Below, in pieces: positions 18,335 to 25,505 of a stretch of DNA of 64,000 nt. Below the pieces are notes generated by a model. It was not told the DNA's origin. It worked only from the letters and a program-made list of their open reading frames with translations, and made no database searches. The stretch covers positions 496,001 to 560,000 of the forward strand of contig CAWKAP010000004.1 in the NCBI GenBank assembly GCA_963847675.1, read 5' to 3'. This DNA is from JADJWR01 sp963847675. Lineage in GTDB: Bacteria > Pseudomonadota > Gammaproteobacteria > Burkholderiales > Burkholderiaceae_F. The stretch's first letter is position 1. Each line of letters opens with the position of its first letter. The position numbers were made by a program, and so were the translations under genes.

Positions 18335-18511
18335 TCATCCGCCACGCATCGCTGCGCCGGCGGCGCGCGCCGCGGGTGCCCGCTGCGGCAACACGCGGAT
18401 ACGCTGGCGGCGCTGCCTGCGGATCCGGTTGAACTGGTAGGCGGTGAGCGCAAGGCCCACCAGGAGCAGCGCGAAACCATAGACGCTGGAAAAGAGTGCG
18501 GTGTCGGTCAT
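18335..18511 (-). CDS. Small single-pass membrane protein, 58 aa
   Basis: Start ATG at 18511 with GGAGG nine bases upstream. Residues about 5-24 (ALFSSVYGFALLLVGLALTA) form one membrane helix, followed by a strongly basic tail rich in Arg (NRIRRQRRQRIRV) and an Ala-rich end. No family is recognised. By the positive-inside rule the tail should be cytoplasmic. It leads the minus-strand group 67-aa, 117-aa and oxidoreductase genes. Confidence 0.6.
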   Translation of the reverse strand: MTDTALFSSVYGFALLLVGLALTAYQFNRIRRQRRQRIRVLPQRAPAARAAGAAMRGG

Positions 18512-18614
18512 TGCGTTTTGCCTCCAAGGTGAAATGTTCAAAATGGACGCCGCTGCAAAGACGCCGTTAGCGGGTGACGTGCGATAGCCAAAGATCGATG
18601 GGAGACCAGGCAAT

Positions 18615-18647
18615 GAAGAAGCCGGGCGTCATTGCCCCGGCTTCTTC
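18615..18647 (-). terminator. Long hairpin after the fasciclin gene
   Basis: GAAGAAGCCGGG and CCCGGCTTCTTC form a perfect 12-bp stem with a 9-nt loop, 14 bp past the fasciclin stop. A T-run is lacking, but position and stem strength suggest transcript ending. Confidence 0.7.
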
Positions 18648-18660
18648 GTCCTGGTGGCCG

Positions 18661-19179
18661 TTACATCGGCAGCACGACGGTGTCGATCACGTGGATCACG
18701 CCGTTCGAAGCGACGATGTCGGTCTTGGTGACCTTGGCGTCATTGACCGAGACGCCCATCGACGAGGCGACGATGTTCAGCGACTGGCCTTCCACGGTTT
18801 TGACGGCGCCGGTCTTCACATCAGCGGCCATGACCTTGCCCGGCACGACGTGATACGTCAGCACCTTGGTCAGCGCGGCCTTGTCGGCGAGCAGGGCGTT
18901 CAACTGGTCGGCCGGGATCTTGGCGAAGGCTGCGTCGGTCGGCGCGAAAACGGTGAACGGTCCCGGGCCCTTCAGCGTGTCGACGAGGCCGGCGGCGGTC
19001 AGCGCCTTGGCCAGCGTGTTGAACTGGCCGGCACCGACAGCGAGGTCGACGATGTCGACATTGGCGTGCGCGGCGGCGGCCGACTTCGCGCCGTAGTTGC
19101 CACCGGCGACAGAGATGGCCGGGGCGGCAGCAAAAGTTGCGGCGGCGACGGCGACGGCGATTGCGGACTTGAGTTTCAT
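18661..19179 (-). CDS. Secreted fasciclin-domain protein
   Basis: A 172-residue protein with a signal peptide (about residues 1-26) and a single FAS1 domain (about 40-172). Seen: the H1 motif TVFAPTDAAFAKIP and the H2-type ending GVIHVIDTVVLPM, with the conserved YHVVPGKV between. FAS1 domains mediate adhesion or bind ligands in the periplasm or outside the cell. In betaproteobacteria such genes often sit in stress clusters with photolyase or MerR-type regulators. It lies downstream of the SDR on the same strand after a 153-bp gap. Confidence 0.93.
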   Translation of the reverse strand: MKLKSAIAVAVAAATFAAAPAISVAGGNYGAKSAAAAHANVDIVDLAVGAGQFNTLAKALTAAGLVDTLKGPGPFTVFAPTDAAFAKIPADQLNALLADKAALTKVLTYHVVPGKVMAADVKTGAVKTVEGQSLNIVASSMGVSVNDAKVTKTDIVASNGVIHVIDTVVLPM

Positions 19180-19332
19180 GGTGATTACTCCTTTGTTGCG
19201 GTTGAGGGACTTACAGAAAAGCTGCGGTGATGCGAGATATCGCCGCAGTGGAAATCGAGCTGCGCATTTGTGGCGGCCGGCAGCACAGCCGTAGTGAATC
19301 GTTTGCGGGTAGCGAGATGCGGTGACATCGCT

Positions 19333-20115
19333 TCACCTCACCAGCGGCCGAATGGCGGTAAAGCCGCCGTCGACGGGCAGCACCTGCCCGGTGATGCGCG
19401 ACGCCGCGGGCGAGAGCAGCCAGGCGATGGTCTGCGCGACTTCGTCGGGACCGCCGACGCCGCCGAGCGGGTACTGCTTGGCCACGCCTTCGCGTCCGGC
19501 TTCGCTGGCGACGATCGACGCAGTGGCCGGCGTGTGCATGAAGCCCGGCGAAACGGCGTTGACGCGGATGCGGCTCGGTGCGTAAGTGGCGGCAGCGCCG
19601 CGGACGAGGCCCGCCACGGCCGCCTTCGCCACCGAGATTGCTTCGTGGTTGGCGACACCGATGTGTCCGACAACCGACGAAACCAGTACCGCCGCGCCGG
19701 GCTGCTGCGCCGCGCGCAGCGCTTCGACGAAGGCGGCGAGCGAGAAGAACGCCGTATCCAGATTGGCGCCGAGGCAGGCGCGGTACGCGGATTCTTTCGT
19801 GCGGTGCAGGGGCGTGATCAGCGTGCCGCCTGCACAGTTGACCAGTGCTGTCGGCACGCCGAGTGCCTCTGTGCATTGCGCCACTGCGGCGCGCGCGCCG
19901 TCTGCCGTCGAGACATCGGCTTCGATGCGCAGCGCATCCGCAGGCCGGGTACCTTCGAGGCGCTCGGCCGCGCGGCCGACAAGCGCGAGCCGCCAGCCGG
20001 ATTCGGCCAGCTGCGCCGCCACCGCGCGGCCGAGGCCGCCGCTGGCGCCGGTGATCAGTGCGACTTGCTCAGTCATGACGGTGGTCGTGATTCGCTGTTT
20101 TTCGGGAAGCGCCAT
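19333..20115 (-). CDS. SDR family oxidoreductase
   Basis: Classical short-chain dehydrogenase. Seen: TGASGGLGRAVAAQL near the start, NCAGG (NNAG variant), a Ser in LVSSVVGHIG, a catalytic Lys in SVAKAA, and the C-terminal ITGQVLPVDGGF. In the active-site motif the usual Tyr position reads His (HEAISVAK), so the catalytic YxxxK is atypical; activity may be altered. Two starts are possible: 20115, whose ATG overlaps the stop of the HiPIP-like frame (TGATG), and 20076 (MTEQVALITG). The first would imply translational coupling to the upstream gene. Confidence 0.85.
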   Translation of the reverse strand: MALPEKQRITTTVMTEQVALITGASGGLGRAVAAQLAESGWRLALVGRAAERLEGTRPADALRIEADVSTADGARAAVAQCTEALGVPTALVNCAGGTLITPLHRTKESAYRACLGANLDTAFFSLAAFVEALRAAQQPGAAVLVSSVVGHIGVANHEAISVAKAAVAGLVRGAAATYAPSRIRVNAVSPGFMHTPATASIVASEAGREGVAKQYPLGGVGGPDEVAQTIAWLLSPAASRITGQVLPVDGGFTAIRPLVR

Positions 20116-20249
20116 CAGGCCTTCTTGACCCAGGCCACGCACCAGTCCCGGGCGTTGACCCGCCTGCCGCCCACGGCCGGGCAGGCGCTCCACGCCGCGT
20201 TGGCCTTGCCGCGGAAGAGTTGGCAGCCGGAGGAGTTGCGGCCGGCTTT
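20115..20249 (-). pseudogene. HiPIP-like C-terminal fragment, out of frame with the DCC gene
   Basis: Translated in a frame shifted from the DCC protein, about 44 residues read KAGRNSSGCQLF...SACPAVGG...NARDWCVAWVKKA. High-potential iron-sulfur proteins end in this way, and the two 13-residue gaps between the three cysteines fit. The position expected for the first cluster cysteine reads Ser. No HiPIP N-terminus or Tat signal is visible. It may be a remnant left by a deletion or part of a fusion hidden by an indel. Confidence 0.65.
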
Positions 20250-20635
20250 TCGGCGCCGCGCCACAGCGGCCGCAGGCGGAGGAACCATGAGTAGGCCAGG
20301 TCCATGGCCCTCATGACCGGACGGCGCGAGGCGATTCTGGCGAGCCAGCCGTATGCCGGCAGGCGATTCCAGATTGCCGCGAAAGCGGCCGCGCCGGAGA
20401 CCAGCGAGCCGTCGGCCTGCCGAACATGCAGGCGCGCCAGCGCGTCCGCGCGGCTGAGGTCGGCACCGAGCGATGCGTTATCGCTGGTGGCAACGTCGAC
20501 CCACGCCATCGATGCCGCGCCTTTCTGGCTGCGGTAGTGCGCGATCTCGCGCCGGCACAGCGGGCAGGCGCCGTCGAAGTAGACCGTGCAAGCGGGGGTG
20601 GGCATGGACATGACCGGGACGTGGTACGTCGGCAT
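20115..20635 (-). CDS. DCC-family thiol-disulfide oxidoreductase-like protein (DUF393), frame break near 20250
   Basis: Start ATG at 20635 has a GAGGTGA Shine-Dalgarno. The DCC motif with a CxxC redox pair is at FDGACPLCRREI (about residues 15-26); then come WVDV, ALARLHV and a C-terminal LAYSWFLRLRPLWR typical of the family. Around 20250 the DCC homology ends. The same frame stays open to 20069 with meaningless Pro/Ala/Arg-rich sequence, while another frame encodes a HiPIP-like tail ending at 20115 where the SDR can start. I give that end. Function is inferred as thiol redox; the substrate is unknown. Confidence 0.75.
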
Positions 20636-20674
20636 GCTCACCTCTTTCGGAGAAACGGAACAAGTTGGCTTCAT

Positions 20675-20760
20675 TTGTCTAGGACAATAGATAGACGTAA
20701 ATGTCTTGTCAAGCTTTTAACGACAAAAACTCTCAACTTGTAATGTTAATTACGTGACAA
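20675..20760. promoter_or_regulatory. AT-rich divergent control region with TTGTC/GACAA half-sites
   Basis: Unlike its surroundings this gap is AT-rich. It contains a perfect palindrome TTGTC-TAG-GACAA (20675-20687), further TTGTC near 20706 and GACAA near 20722 and 20756, and AGAC-GTAAAT-GTCT (around 20693-20706). It lies between the DCC gene and the MerR regulator, so it is the likely operator for both. Binding by this MerR protein is inference. Confidence 0.6.
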
Positions 20761-20806
20761 AATGGCGTCATCGAATGATCCGTACATGTCTGGAGACCGG
20801 ACAACT

Positions 20807-21833
20807 ATGAAAAAAACATCGCCGAATCAGACGCCTGCACCGTCCTTTCGAACCGGCACCGCGGCTCGGCTGGCGGGTATTCCGGTGGCCACGTTGCGCA
20901 TGTGGGAGCACCGATACGGGGTGGTCGGGCCGCAGGTCAGCGCCAGCGGGCATCGGCGCTACGCGGCCGAAGACGTCAGCCGGCTGGCCCTGATCAAGGC
21001 GCTGGTCGATCTCGGGCACCCGATCGGCAGCCTCGCTCGCCTCCCGCTGGCCGCGCTGCGCGAGATTCAGGCGGCACCGCTGGCGGCCTCGGCCGCGGCC
21101 CGCCCGCCCGAACGCAAGCCCTCGATGCTGCGGGTGGCGATCGTCGGCGAGGCGCTGGCGGCTCGCGCCGAATTGGCCGCGCCGCGGTTCCCGCTGCTGC
21201 GGGTCGTGGCCACCTGCGCCGACCGGGAGCGCGCCGCTGCGGCTCTTCGTGGCGTGACTGCCGATCTGCTGGCCATCGAACTTCCGGGGCTGCGCGAGGA
21301 CGCGGTGGAGTTCGTCGACGCACTGACCGCCGCGGTGGGCGCGAGGCGGGCCGTCGTTGCGTATCGCTTTGCAACGGAAGCTGCAGTTCGTGAACTCCGC
21401 CGCCGTGGGCATGCGGTGGCGCATGCGCCGATCGATCTCGCCGAGATCGAGTCGGCCGGCGCTGCGGCGTTCGCCGTGCGTGAGGTCGCGCCTGCCGCGG
21501 CCGCTCGCCGCGTCGCCACCGCCGCGCTTCAACGAGCGAACCCTGGCGCAACTGGCGCAGGCATCGACCACAGTGCGCTGCGAGTGCCCGCGGCACGTCG
21601 TCGAACTGCTGCTGAGCCTCGGCGCTTTCGAGCGCTACAGCGCGGAGTGCGAGAACCGCAGCCCCGCCGATGCCGAATTGCACCGTTACCTCGGCCGCGT
21701 GGCCGGCAACGCGCGGGCGCTTTTCGAGGAAGCGCTCGTCCGCGTCGCGCAGGCCGAAGGCATTGCGCTGCCCGCCGCAGACCATCAAGGCAACGTTGAA
21801 GACGTCGCCAGCCGCACGATCTCGATGCCCTAG
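20807..21833 (+). CDS. MerR-family regulator, LitR-like, one frame break
   Basis: Residues about 10-80 are a MerR winged helix (FRTGTAARLAGIPVATLRMWEHRYG...GHRRYAAEDVSRLALI). A Rossmann-like middle (LRVAIVGEALAARAEL) resembles the B12-binding fold of LitR/CarH regulators but lacks the cobalamin His motif. A frame change near 21515 joins it to a C-terminal helical part containing CECPRHVVELLLSLGAFERYSAECENRSPADAELH, typical of Burkholderiales members. Without correction the frame ends at 21799 in nonsense. Start ATG 20807 has GGAGA upstream; an in-frame ATG at 20762 is an alternative. It likely controls the divergent stress genes. Confidence 0.85.
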
Positions 21834-22133
21834 GTGCCGATCGCCGGCAGCGACGACTTACAGCGCGCCGGGCTTCAGGTCTTCGATGGCGACGTGCCTC
21901 GCTCGAATGAGCGTGGCGCGTCGACCCGACTGAACGCGACGCCGCGGCCGGCTCCGTGCGGCTCGAGCGCCGCTCGGGACCGCAGACAAGCATTCCTCAG
22001 GAGAAGCGCATTCGGGCCCGCGCCGCGACGATGCGGCCGCGCGACCATCCCTTGCGAGGCCTTCGTGGCGCTGACTTCCGTCAACGCGGCGCGCCGGCGT
22101 TCGGTGCAAGCTTGCCGCTCGAAGGAGACACCC
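21834..22133. other. 300-bp stretch with no gene seen
   Basis: Between the MerR regulator and the thiamine-binding-type gene I see open frames but none with codon use or homology that supports a gene, and no clear terminator. Only the Shine-Dalgarno GAAGGAGA of the next gene is recognisable at its end. Confidence 0.5.
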
Positions 22134-22442
22134 ATGGTCCTGCTCGAATTCTCGATGTCGCCCCTGAGCAAGGGCGAAAGCGTCAGCGCCTACGTGGCGC
22201 GCTCGCTCGACATCATCGACAAGAGCGGCCTGCCGTATCAGCTCACGCCGATGGGCACGATCATCGAAGGCGAGTGGGCCGAGGTGATGGCGGTGGTGAC
22301 GGCGTGCTTCGAGGCGATGCGCGCCGACTGCGACCGCGTCAGCACGTCGATGCGCATCGACTACCGCGCCGGCCCCGGCGGGCGGCTGAAGTCGAAGATC
22401 GGCGCCGTGGAACAGAAGCTGGGGCGCAAGCTGTCGACCTGA
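22134..22442 (+). CDS. MTH1187/YkoF-type thiamine-binding-like protein
   Basis: A 102-residue ferredoxin-like-fold protein of the MTH1187 family (PF01910). Seen: the opening beta strand VLLEFSMSPLSKGESVSAYVARSLDII, the LPYQLTPMGTIIEGEW motif, and a helix with CFEAM followed by a strand with STSMRIDYR. Members form dimers or tetramers and some bind thiamine or related molecules; physiological roles are poorly known. Start ATG at 22134 follows GGAGA. It stands alone and converges on yajQ with a 13-bp gap. Confidence 0.88.
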   Translation: MVLLEFSMSPLSKGESVSAYVARSLDIIDKSGLPYQLTPMGTIIEGEWAEVMAVVTACFEAMRADCDRVSTSMRIDYRAGPGGRLKSKIGAVEQKLGRKLST

Positions 22443-22455
22443 GCGGCACGCCGCC

Positions 22456-22944
22456 TCAGTCGCGGAAGTTCTCGAAGGCGAGCGGCACGTCCTTGACGTT
22501 TTCCCGCACCAGCGCGATGCACTCCTGCAGGACATCGCGCTTGGCGCCGGCGACTCGCACCGTGTCACCCTGGATGCTGGCGGTGCCTTTCAGCTTCGAC
22601 TCCTTGATCGTCTGCACGATGCGCTTGGCGAGCGCCTGCTCGATGCCGCTGCGCACCTTGAACACCTGCTTGACCTTGTCGCCGCCGATCTTCTCGATCT
22701 TGCCGGTCAGGTCGACGAAGCGCACGTCGACGTTGCGCTTGGCGAGCTTGGCGAGCAGCAGGTCGCGCACCTGGCCGAGCTGGAACTCGCTGTCGGCAAA
22801 CGCGGTCAGCTCGAGCTCCTTGAGCTCGATGCGCGCATCCGAGCCCTTGAAGTCGAAGCGGTTGGAGATTTCCTTGTTGGCCTGGTCGTTGGCGTTGCGC
22901 ACCTCGACCAGGTTGGGCTTGCAGACGATGTCGAAGGAGGGCAT
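22456..22944 (-). CDS. yajQ: YajQ-family nucleotide-binding protein
   Basis: A 162-residue protein made of two ferredoxin-like halves. Seen: the invariant MPSFDIVCKPNLVEVRNANDQANKEISNRFDFKG-type opening (shown here in part), ELKELELTAFADSEFQ, and TIKESKLKGTASIQGDTVRV near the end. YajQ proteins bind nucleotides, and a Xanthomonas homolog binds cyclic di-GMP and affects gene expression. Length is standard and no residue appears missing. It is separated from the PIN toxin gene by a 120-bp divergent gap. Confidence 0.94.
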   Translation of the reverse strand: MPSFDIVCKPNLVEVRNANDQANKEISNRFDFKGSDARIELKELELTAFADSEFQLGQVRDLLLAKLAKRNVDVRFVDLTGKIEKIGGDKVKQVFKVRSGIEQALAKRIVQTIKESKLKGTASIQGDTVRVAGAKRDVLQECIALVRENVKDVPLAFENFRD

Positions 22945-23034
22945 GGCGGTCTCGCTGAGACGTCAGGCGTTCAGTCTAGCGAGCATCGTGGGACGCCAGA
23001 ACGGGGCGCTCCCGGCACGCATCGACCGATCGCG

Positions 23035-23056
23035 ATGACATCACGGGAGATGTCAT
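23035..23056 (+). promoter_or_regulatory. Palindromic operator of the PIN/RHH pair
   Basis: ATGACATC (23035-23042) and GATGTCAT (23049-23056) are a perfect 8-bp inverted repeat with a 6-nt spacer, ending in CATAAT (23054-23059), a fair -10 box just upstream of the toxin start. Autoregulation by the RHH antitoxin is the likely use. Confidence 0.65.
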
Positions 23057-23064
23057 AATGCACC

Positions 23065-23487
23065 ATGCGTGCGGTGCTCGATACCGATGTCGTGGTCGCA
23101 GCCTTGCGAAGTCCGTCCGGGGCGTCAGCCGGTCTATTGGAGGTGGCGCTCGAAGGTCGTCTCACCATTCTGGCCAACGTGGCGCTGATCCTCGAGTACG
23201 AGGCGGTCTGCGGGCGGGCTGAGCATCTTGCGGCGGCGGGTGTCACCGCGAAGCAGGCAGCCATGTTCGTCGATGCGGTGGCCGCGCTGTCCGAGCCGGT
23301 GGAGTCCCACTTCGTATGGCGTCCGCAACTAAGGGATCCGTCGGATGAAATGGTGCTCGAGGCCGCGGTGAACGGCCGGGCCGAGGCGATAGTCACGTTC
23401 AACCGGCGGGATTTCGGATCGGTGCCCGAGAGGTTCGGACTTCGGCTCCTGTCGCCACGCGATGCTTTGAGAAGGATTTCCCCATGA
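23065..23487 (+). CDS. PIN-domain toxin
   Basis: A 140-residue PIN nuclease of the COG1569 type (putative toxin-antitoxin toxin). Acidic active-site residues are visible: D7 in AVLDTDVVVAAL, an E in ILEYEAV, D near 92 in DPSDEMVLEAA, and the later ADEAI-like stretch AIVTFNRRDF. PIN toxins cleave RNA with Mg2+. The start at 23065 lies 8 bp after a palindromic operator. It overlaps the next gene by 4 nt (ATGA), with the toxin first. Confidence 0.88.
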   Translation: MRAVLDTDVVVAALRSPSGASAGLLEVALEGRLTILANVALILEYEAVCGRAEHLAAAGVTAKQAAMFVDAVAALSEPVESHFVWRPQLRDPSDEMVLEAAVNGRAEAIVTFNRRDFGSVPERFGLRLLSPRDALRRISP

Positions 23488-23735
23488 GTGACACGTCCAC
23501 CTATCCACTGAGACTGCCGAAGTCGGTCAAGGCCGCTGCAGAGAAGCTTGCGCGGGAAGAGGGCATCAGCATGAACCAGTTCGTGGCCACGGCCGTGGCC
23601 GAAAAGCTGGCCGCCATGCAGACGGCCACGTTCTTCGCCGAGCGCCGCGGCCGCGCGGATCTGGCCGCCTTCCGAAAGGTGTTGAAGCGTAGGGGCGGAC
23701 AGGCTCCGCGCGAGGGTGACGAGCGCGCAGGTTGA
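23484..23735 (+). CDS. Ribbon-helix-helix antitoxin
   Basis: An 83-residue protein with an N-terminal RHH domain (YPLRLPKSVKAAAEKLAREEGISMNQFVATAVAEKLA, given here in outline) like HicB/CopG-type antitoxins. The C-terminal half (FFAERRGRADLAAFRKVLKR) would bind and block the PIN toxin. Start ATG overlaps the toxin stop. Such antitoxins repress their operon through a palindrome like the one at 23035-23056. The gap to the next gene (104 bp) shows no feature. Confidence 0.87.
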   Translation: MSDTSTYPLRLPKSVKAAAEKLAREEGISMNQFVATAVAEKLAAMQTATFFAERRGRADLAAFRKVLKRRGGQAPREGDERAG

Positions 23736-23839
23736 GCGAGGCGGCGGGACGCGTGTCCGTGGATGTCTGCGCCGGGACGTCGAGCGGCCAGAACGTGTGC
23801 CACGGCGTACGCTAGCCGGCAGTTCATCCGATTCCTTCA

Positions 23840-24514
23840 ATGTCGGTCACTACGCCTTTTGATCGTGCGCAACTGCTCGCGGCGCCCTGCCAGATCCTGC
23901 GCGAAGGCCGCTGGGCCAACGCGCGGGTGGTCAGGGCGACCATCGACGGCGCCGAGTGGACGGTCAAGGATTTCAGCTCGCGCGCCTGGTGGGTACGGAA
24001 CCTGTTCGGCCGTTGGCTGCTGCGCCGCGAGCTGCGCGCCCTCGAGAAGCTGGCCGGGATCGAAGGCGTTCCGGCGCAGGCGTTTCGCGTCGATTCCTGC
24101 GCGATCGCGGCGCGCTTCGTGCCGGGCGTGACGCTCGATCGCGCGCCGCGCGAACAGATGAACGAGGCGTTCTTCCTGGAGCTCGAGGCGCTGTTCCGCG
24201 CCGTGCACGCACGCGGCCTGGTCCACCTCGATTCGCGCGGATCGAGCAACCTGCTGGCCACGCCGCAGGGCCGGCCCGCGGTGATCGACTTCCAGGCGGC
24301 GCTGCGTACCGCATTGCTGCCGCCGCCGCTGCGCGGGCTGCTGGAGCGCATCGACATGGGCGGCGTGTACAAGAACTGGCTGCGCCATGCGCCGGGCTCG
24401 CTCGACGCGGAGCGCCGCGCGGAATACGAGCGCAGCACGCGGCTGCGCCGGCTCTGGATCGGGCGCGGATACTTCGGCGTGCGCAAGAAGGACAATCGGG
24501 AAGCCAGACCATGA
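23840..24514 (+). CDS. Small kinase-like protein (LPS-kinase-like)
   Basis: A 224-residue protein with a minimal protein-kinase fold. Seen: a Lys in WTVKDFSS (ATP lysine), the catalytic loop GLVHLDSRGSSNLL (HxDxxxxN), and VIDFQAA in place of the usual DFG metal site. Similar small kinases phosphorylate lipopolysaccharide core sugars (KdkA, WaaY type) or proteins. The DFQ form keeps the metal-binding Asp. It has no membrane segment. Its stop overlaps the start of the methyltransferase-like gene by ATGA, so the two are an operon. Confidence 0.75.
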   Translation: MSVTTPFDRAQLLAAPCQILREGRWANARVVRATIDGAEWTVKDFSSRAWWVRNLFGRWLLRRELRALEKLAGIEGVPAQAFRVDSCAIAARFVPGVTLDRAPREQMNEAFFLELEALFRAVHARGLVHLDSRGSSNLLATPQGRPAVIDFQAALRTALLPPPLRGLLERIDMGGVYKNWLRHAPGSLDAERRAEYERSTRLRRLWIGRGYFGVRKKDNREARP

Positions 24515-25084
24515 TGCAGTCGGTGAAATCGCTGTTCAGCCAGCCGAAGCTGCGCCGGTTCGTGGTGGCGCTGCGCGTGCCGCTGACGATCCTGGCGATC
24601 GTCCTGCTGGCGCCGTTCCTGAAGCGGGAGTGGCTGCTGACGGGCTTCGTCGTGTCGATGGTGGGCGAGGTGATCCAGTTGTGGTGCTTTGCCGCGCTCG
24701 ACAAGAACTCCGACCTGGCGGCGCGCGGGCCGTACGCGATGGTGCGCAACCCGATGTACCTCGGGCGCTTCTTCATCATCGGCGGATTCCTGCTGCTGCT
24801 CGGCCAGCCGTGGATCCTGCTGCCGTACGCGATCGGCTACTGGCTGTACATGGACTCGCGCGTCGGCCGCGAAGAGGCGCGGCTGCGCCAGATCTTCGGC
24901 GAGTCGTATGCCCGCTACTGCGGCGAGGTGCGGCGCTTCGTTCCGGGGCTGCCCGAAGCCCGGCCAGCCGGTCGCGGTGTGGGACTGGAGGCTGTTCCGG
25001 CAGAACAACGGTCCGCTCAATCTCGTCCTCACGCTGGCCGTCTGGGTGGCGGTTGCCGCGTGGCTGCAGTTCCGGCCGTTGTAG
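24511..25084 (+). CDS. Isoprenylcysteine methyltransferase-like membrane protein, one frame break
   Basis: About 190 residues with several membrane helices (from about residues 18, 45, 88 and 100) and the family core GPYAMVRNPMYLGRFFIIGGFLLL, GYWLYMDSRVGREEARLRQIFGESYARYCGEVRRFVPGLP (given in outline). These proteins resemble ICMT/PEMT methyltransferases; the bacterial substrate is usually unknown, often a lipid. One extra base near 24958 shifts the frame; the correct tail PKPGQPVAVWDWRLFRQNNG ends at 25084. The ATG overlaps the kinase-like gene by 4 nt. A joint role in envelope lipid or LPS modification is inferred. Confidence 0.82.
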
Positions 25085-25124
25085 ATTGACGTTCGACATC
25101 CGCCCATTGAAGGAGGAAGCGCAC

Positions 25125-25505
25125 ATGAACAAGGAGATCATCTCGACGTCGGCGGCGCCGGCCGCGATCGGGCCGTATTCGCAGGCCGTGAAGACCGGCC
25201 TGGTGGTGTTTTCCTCGGGCCAGATCGGGCTCGACCCGGCCACCGGGGAACTCGCCAGCGCCGAGTTCGAGCCGCAGGTCCGGCAGGCCTTCAGGAACCT
25301 GGAGGCGGTGGCGCACGCTTCCGGGGCAACGCTCGGACACGCGGTGAAGTTCACGCTGTTCCTGACCGATCTGTCGCAGTTCGCCACGGTCAACCGGATC
25401 ATGGGCGAGGTCGTGCCGCAGCCGTACCCGGCGCGCTCGACCGTGGGCGTGGCCAGCCTGCCGAAGGGCGCGTCGTTCGAGGTCGAGGCGATCTTCGTAC
25501 TGTGA
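25125..25505 (+). CDS. ridA: RidA-family enamine/imine deaminase
   Basis: A 126-residue YjgF/YER057c/UK114 protein that hydrolyses reactive 2-aminoacrylate and other enamines released by PLP enzymes. Seen: the N-terminal AAPAAIGPYSQAV, SSGQIGLDPATGEL, and the C-terminal YPARSTVGVASLPKGASFEVEAI, with the active-site Arg in the PARS segment. A strong GGAGG lies upstream. Its stop overlaps the recG GTG start by 4 nt (GTGA), so recG is translated in the same unit. Confidence 0.96.
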   Translation: MNKEIISTSAAPAAIGPYSQAVKTGLVVFSSGQIGLDPATGELASAEFEPQVRQAFRNLEAVAHASGATLGHAVKFTLFLTDLSQFATVNRIMGEVVPQPYPARSTVGVASLPKGASFEVEAIFVL

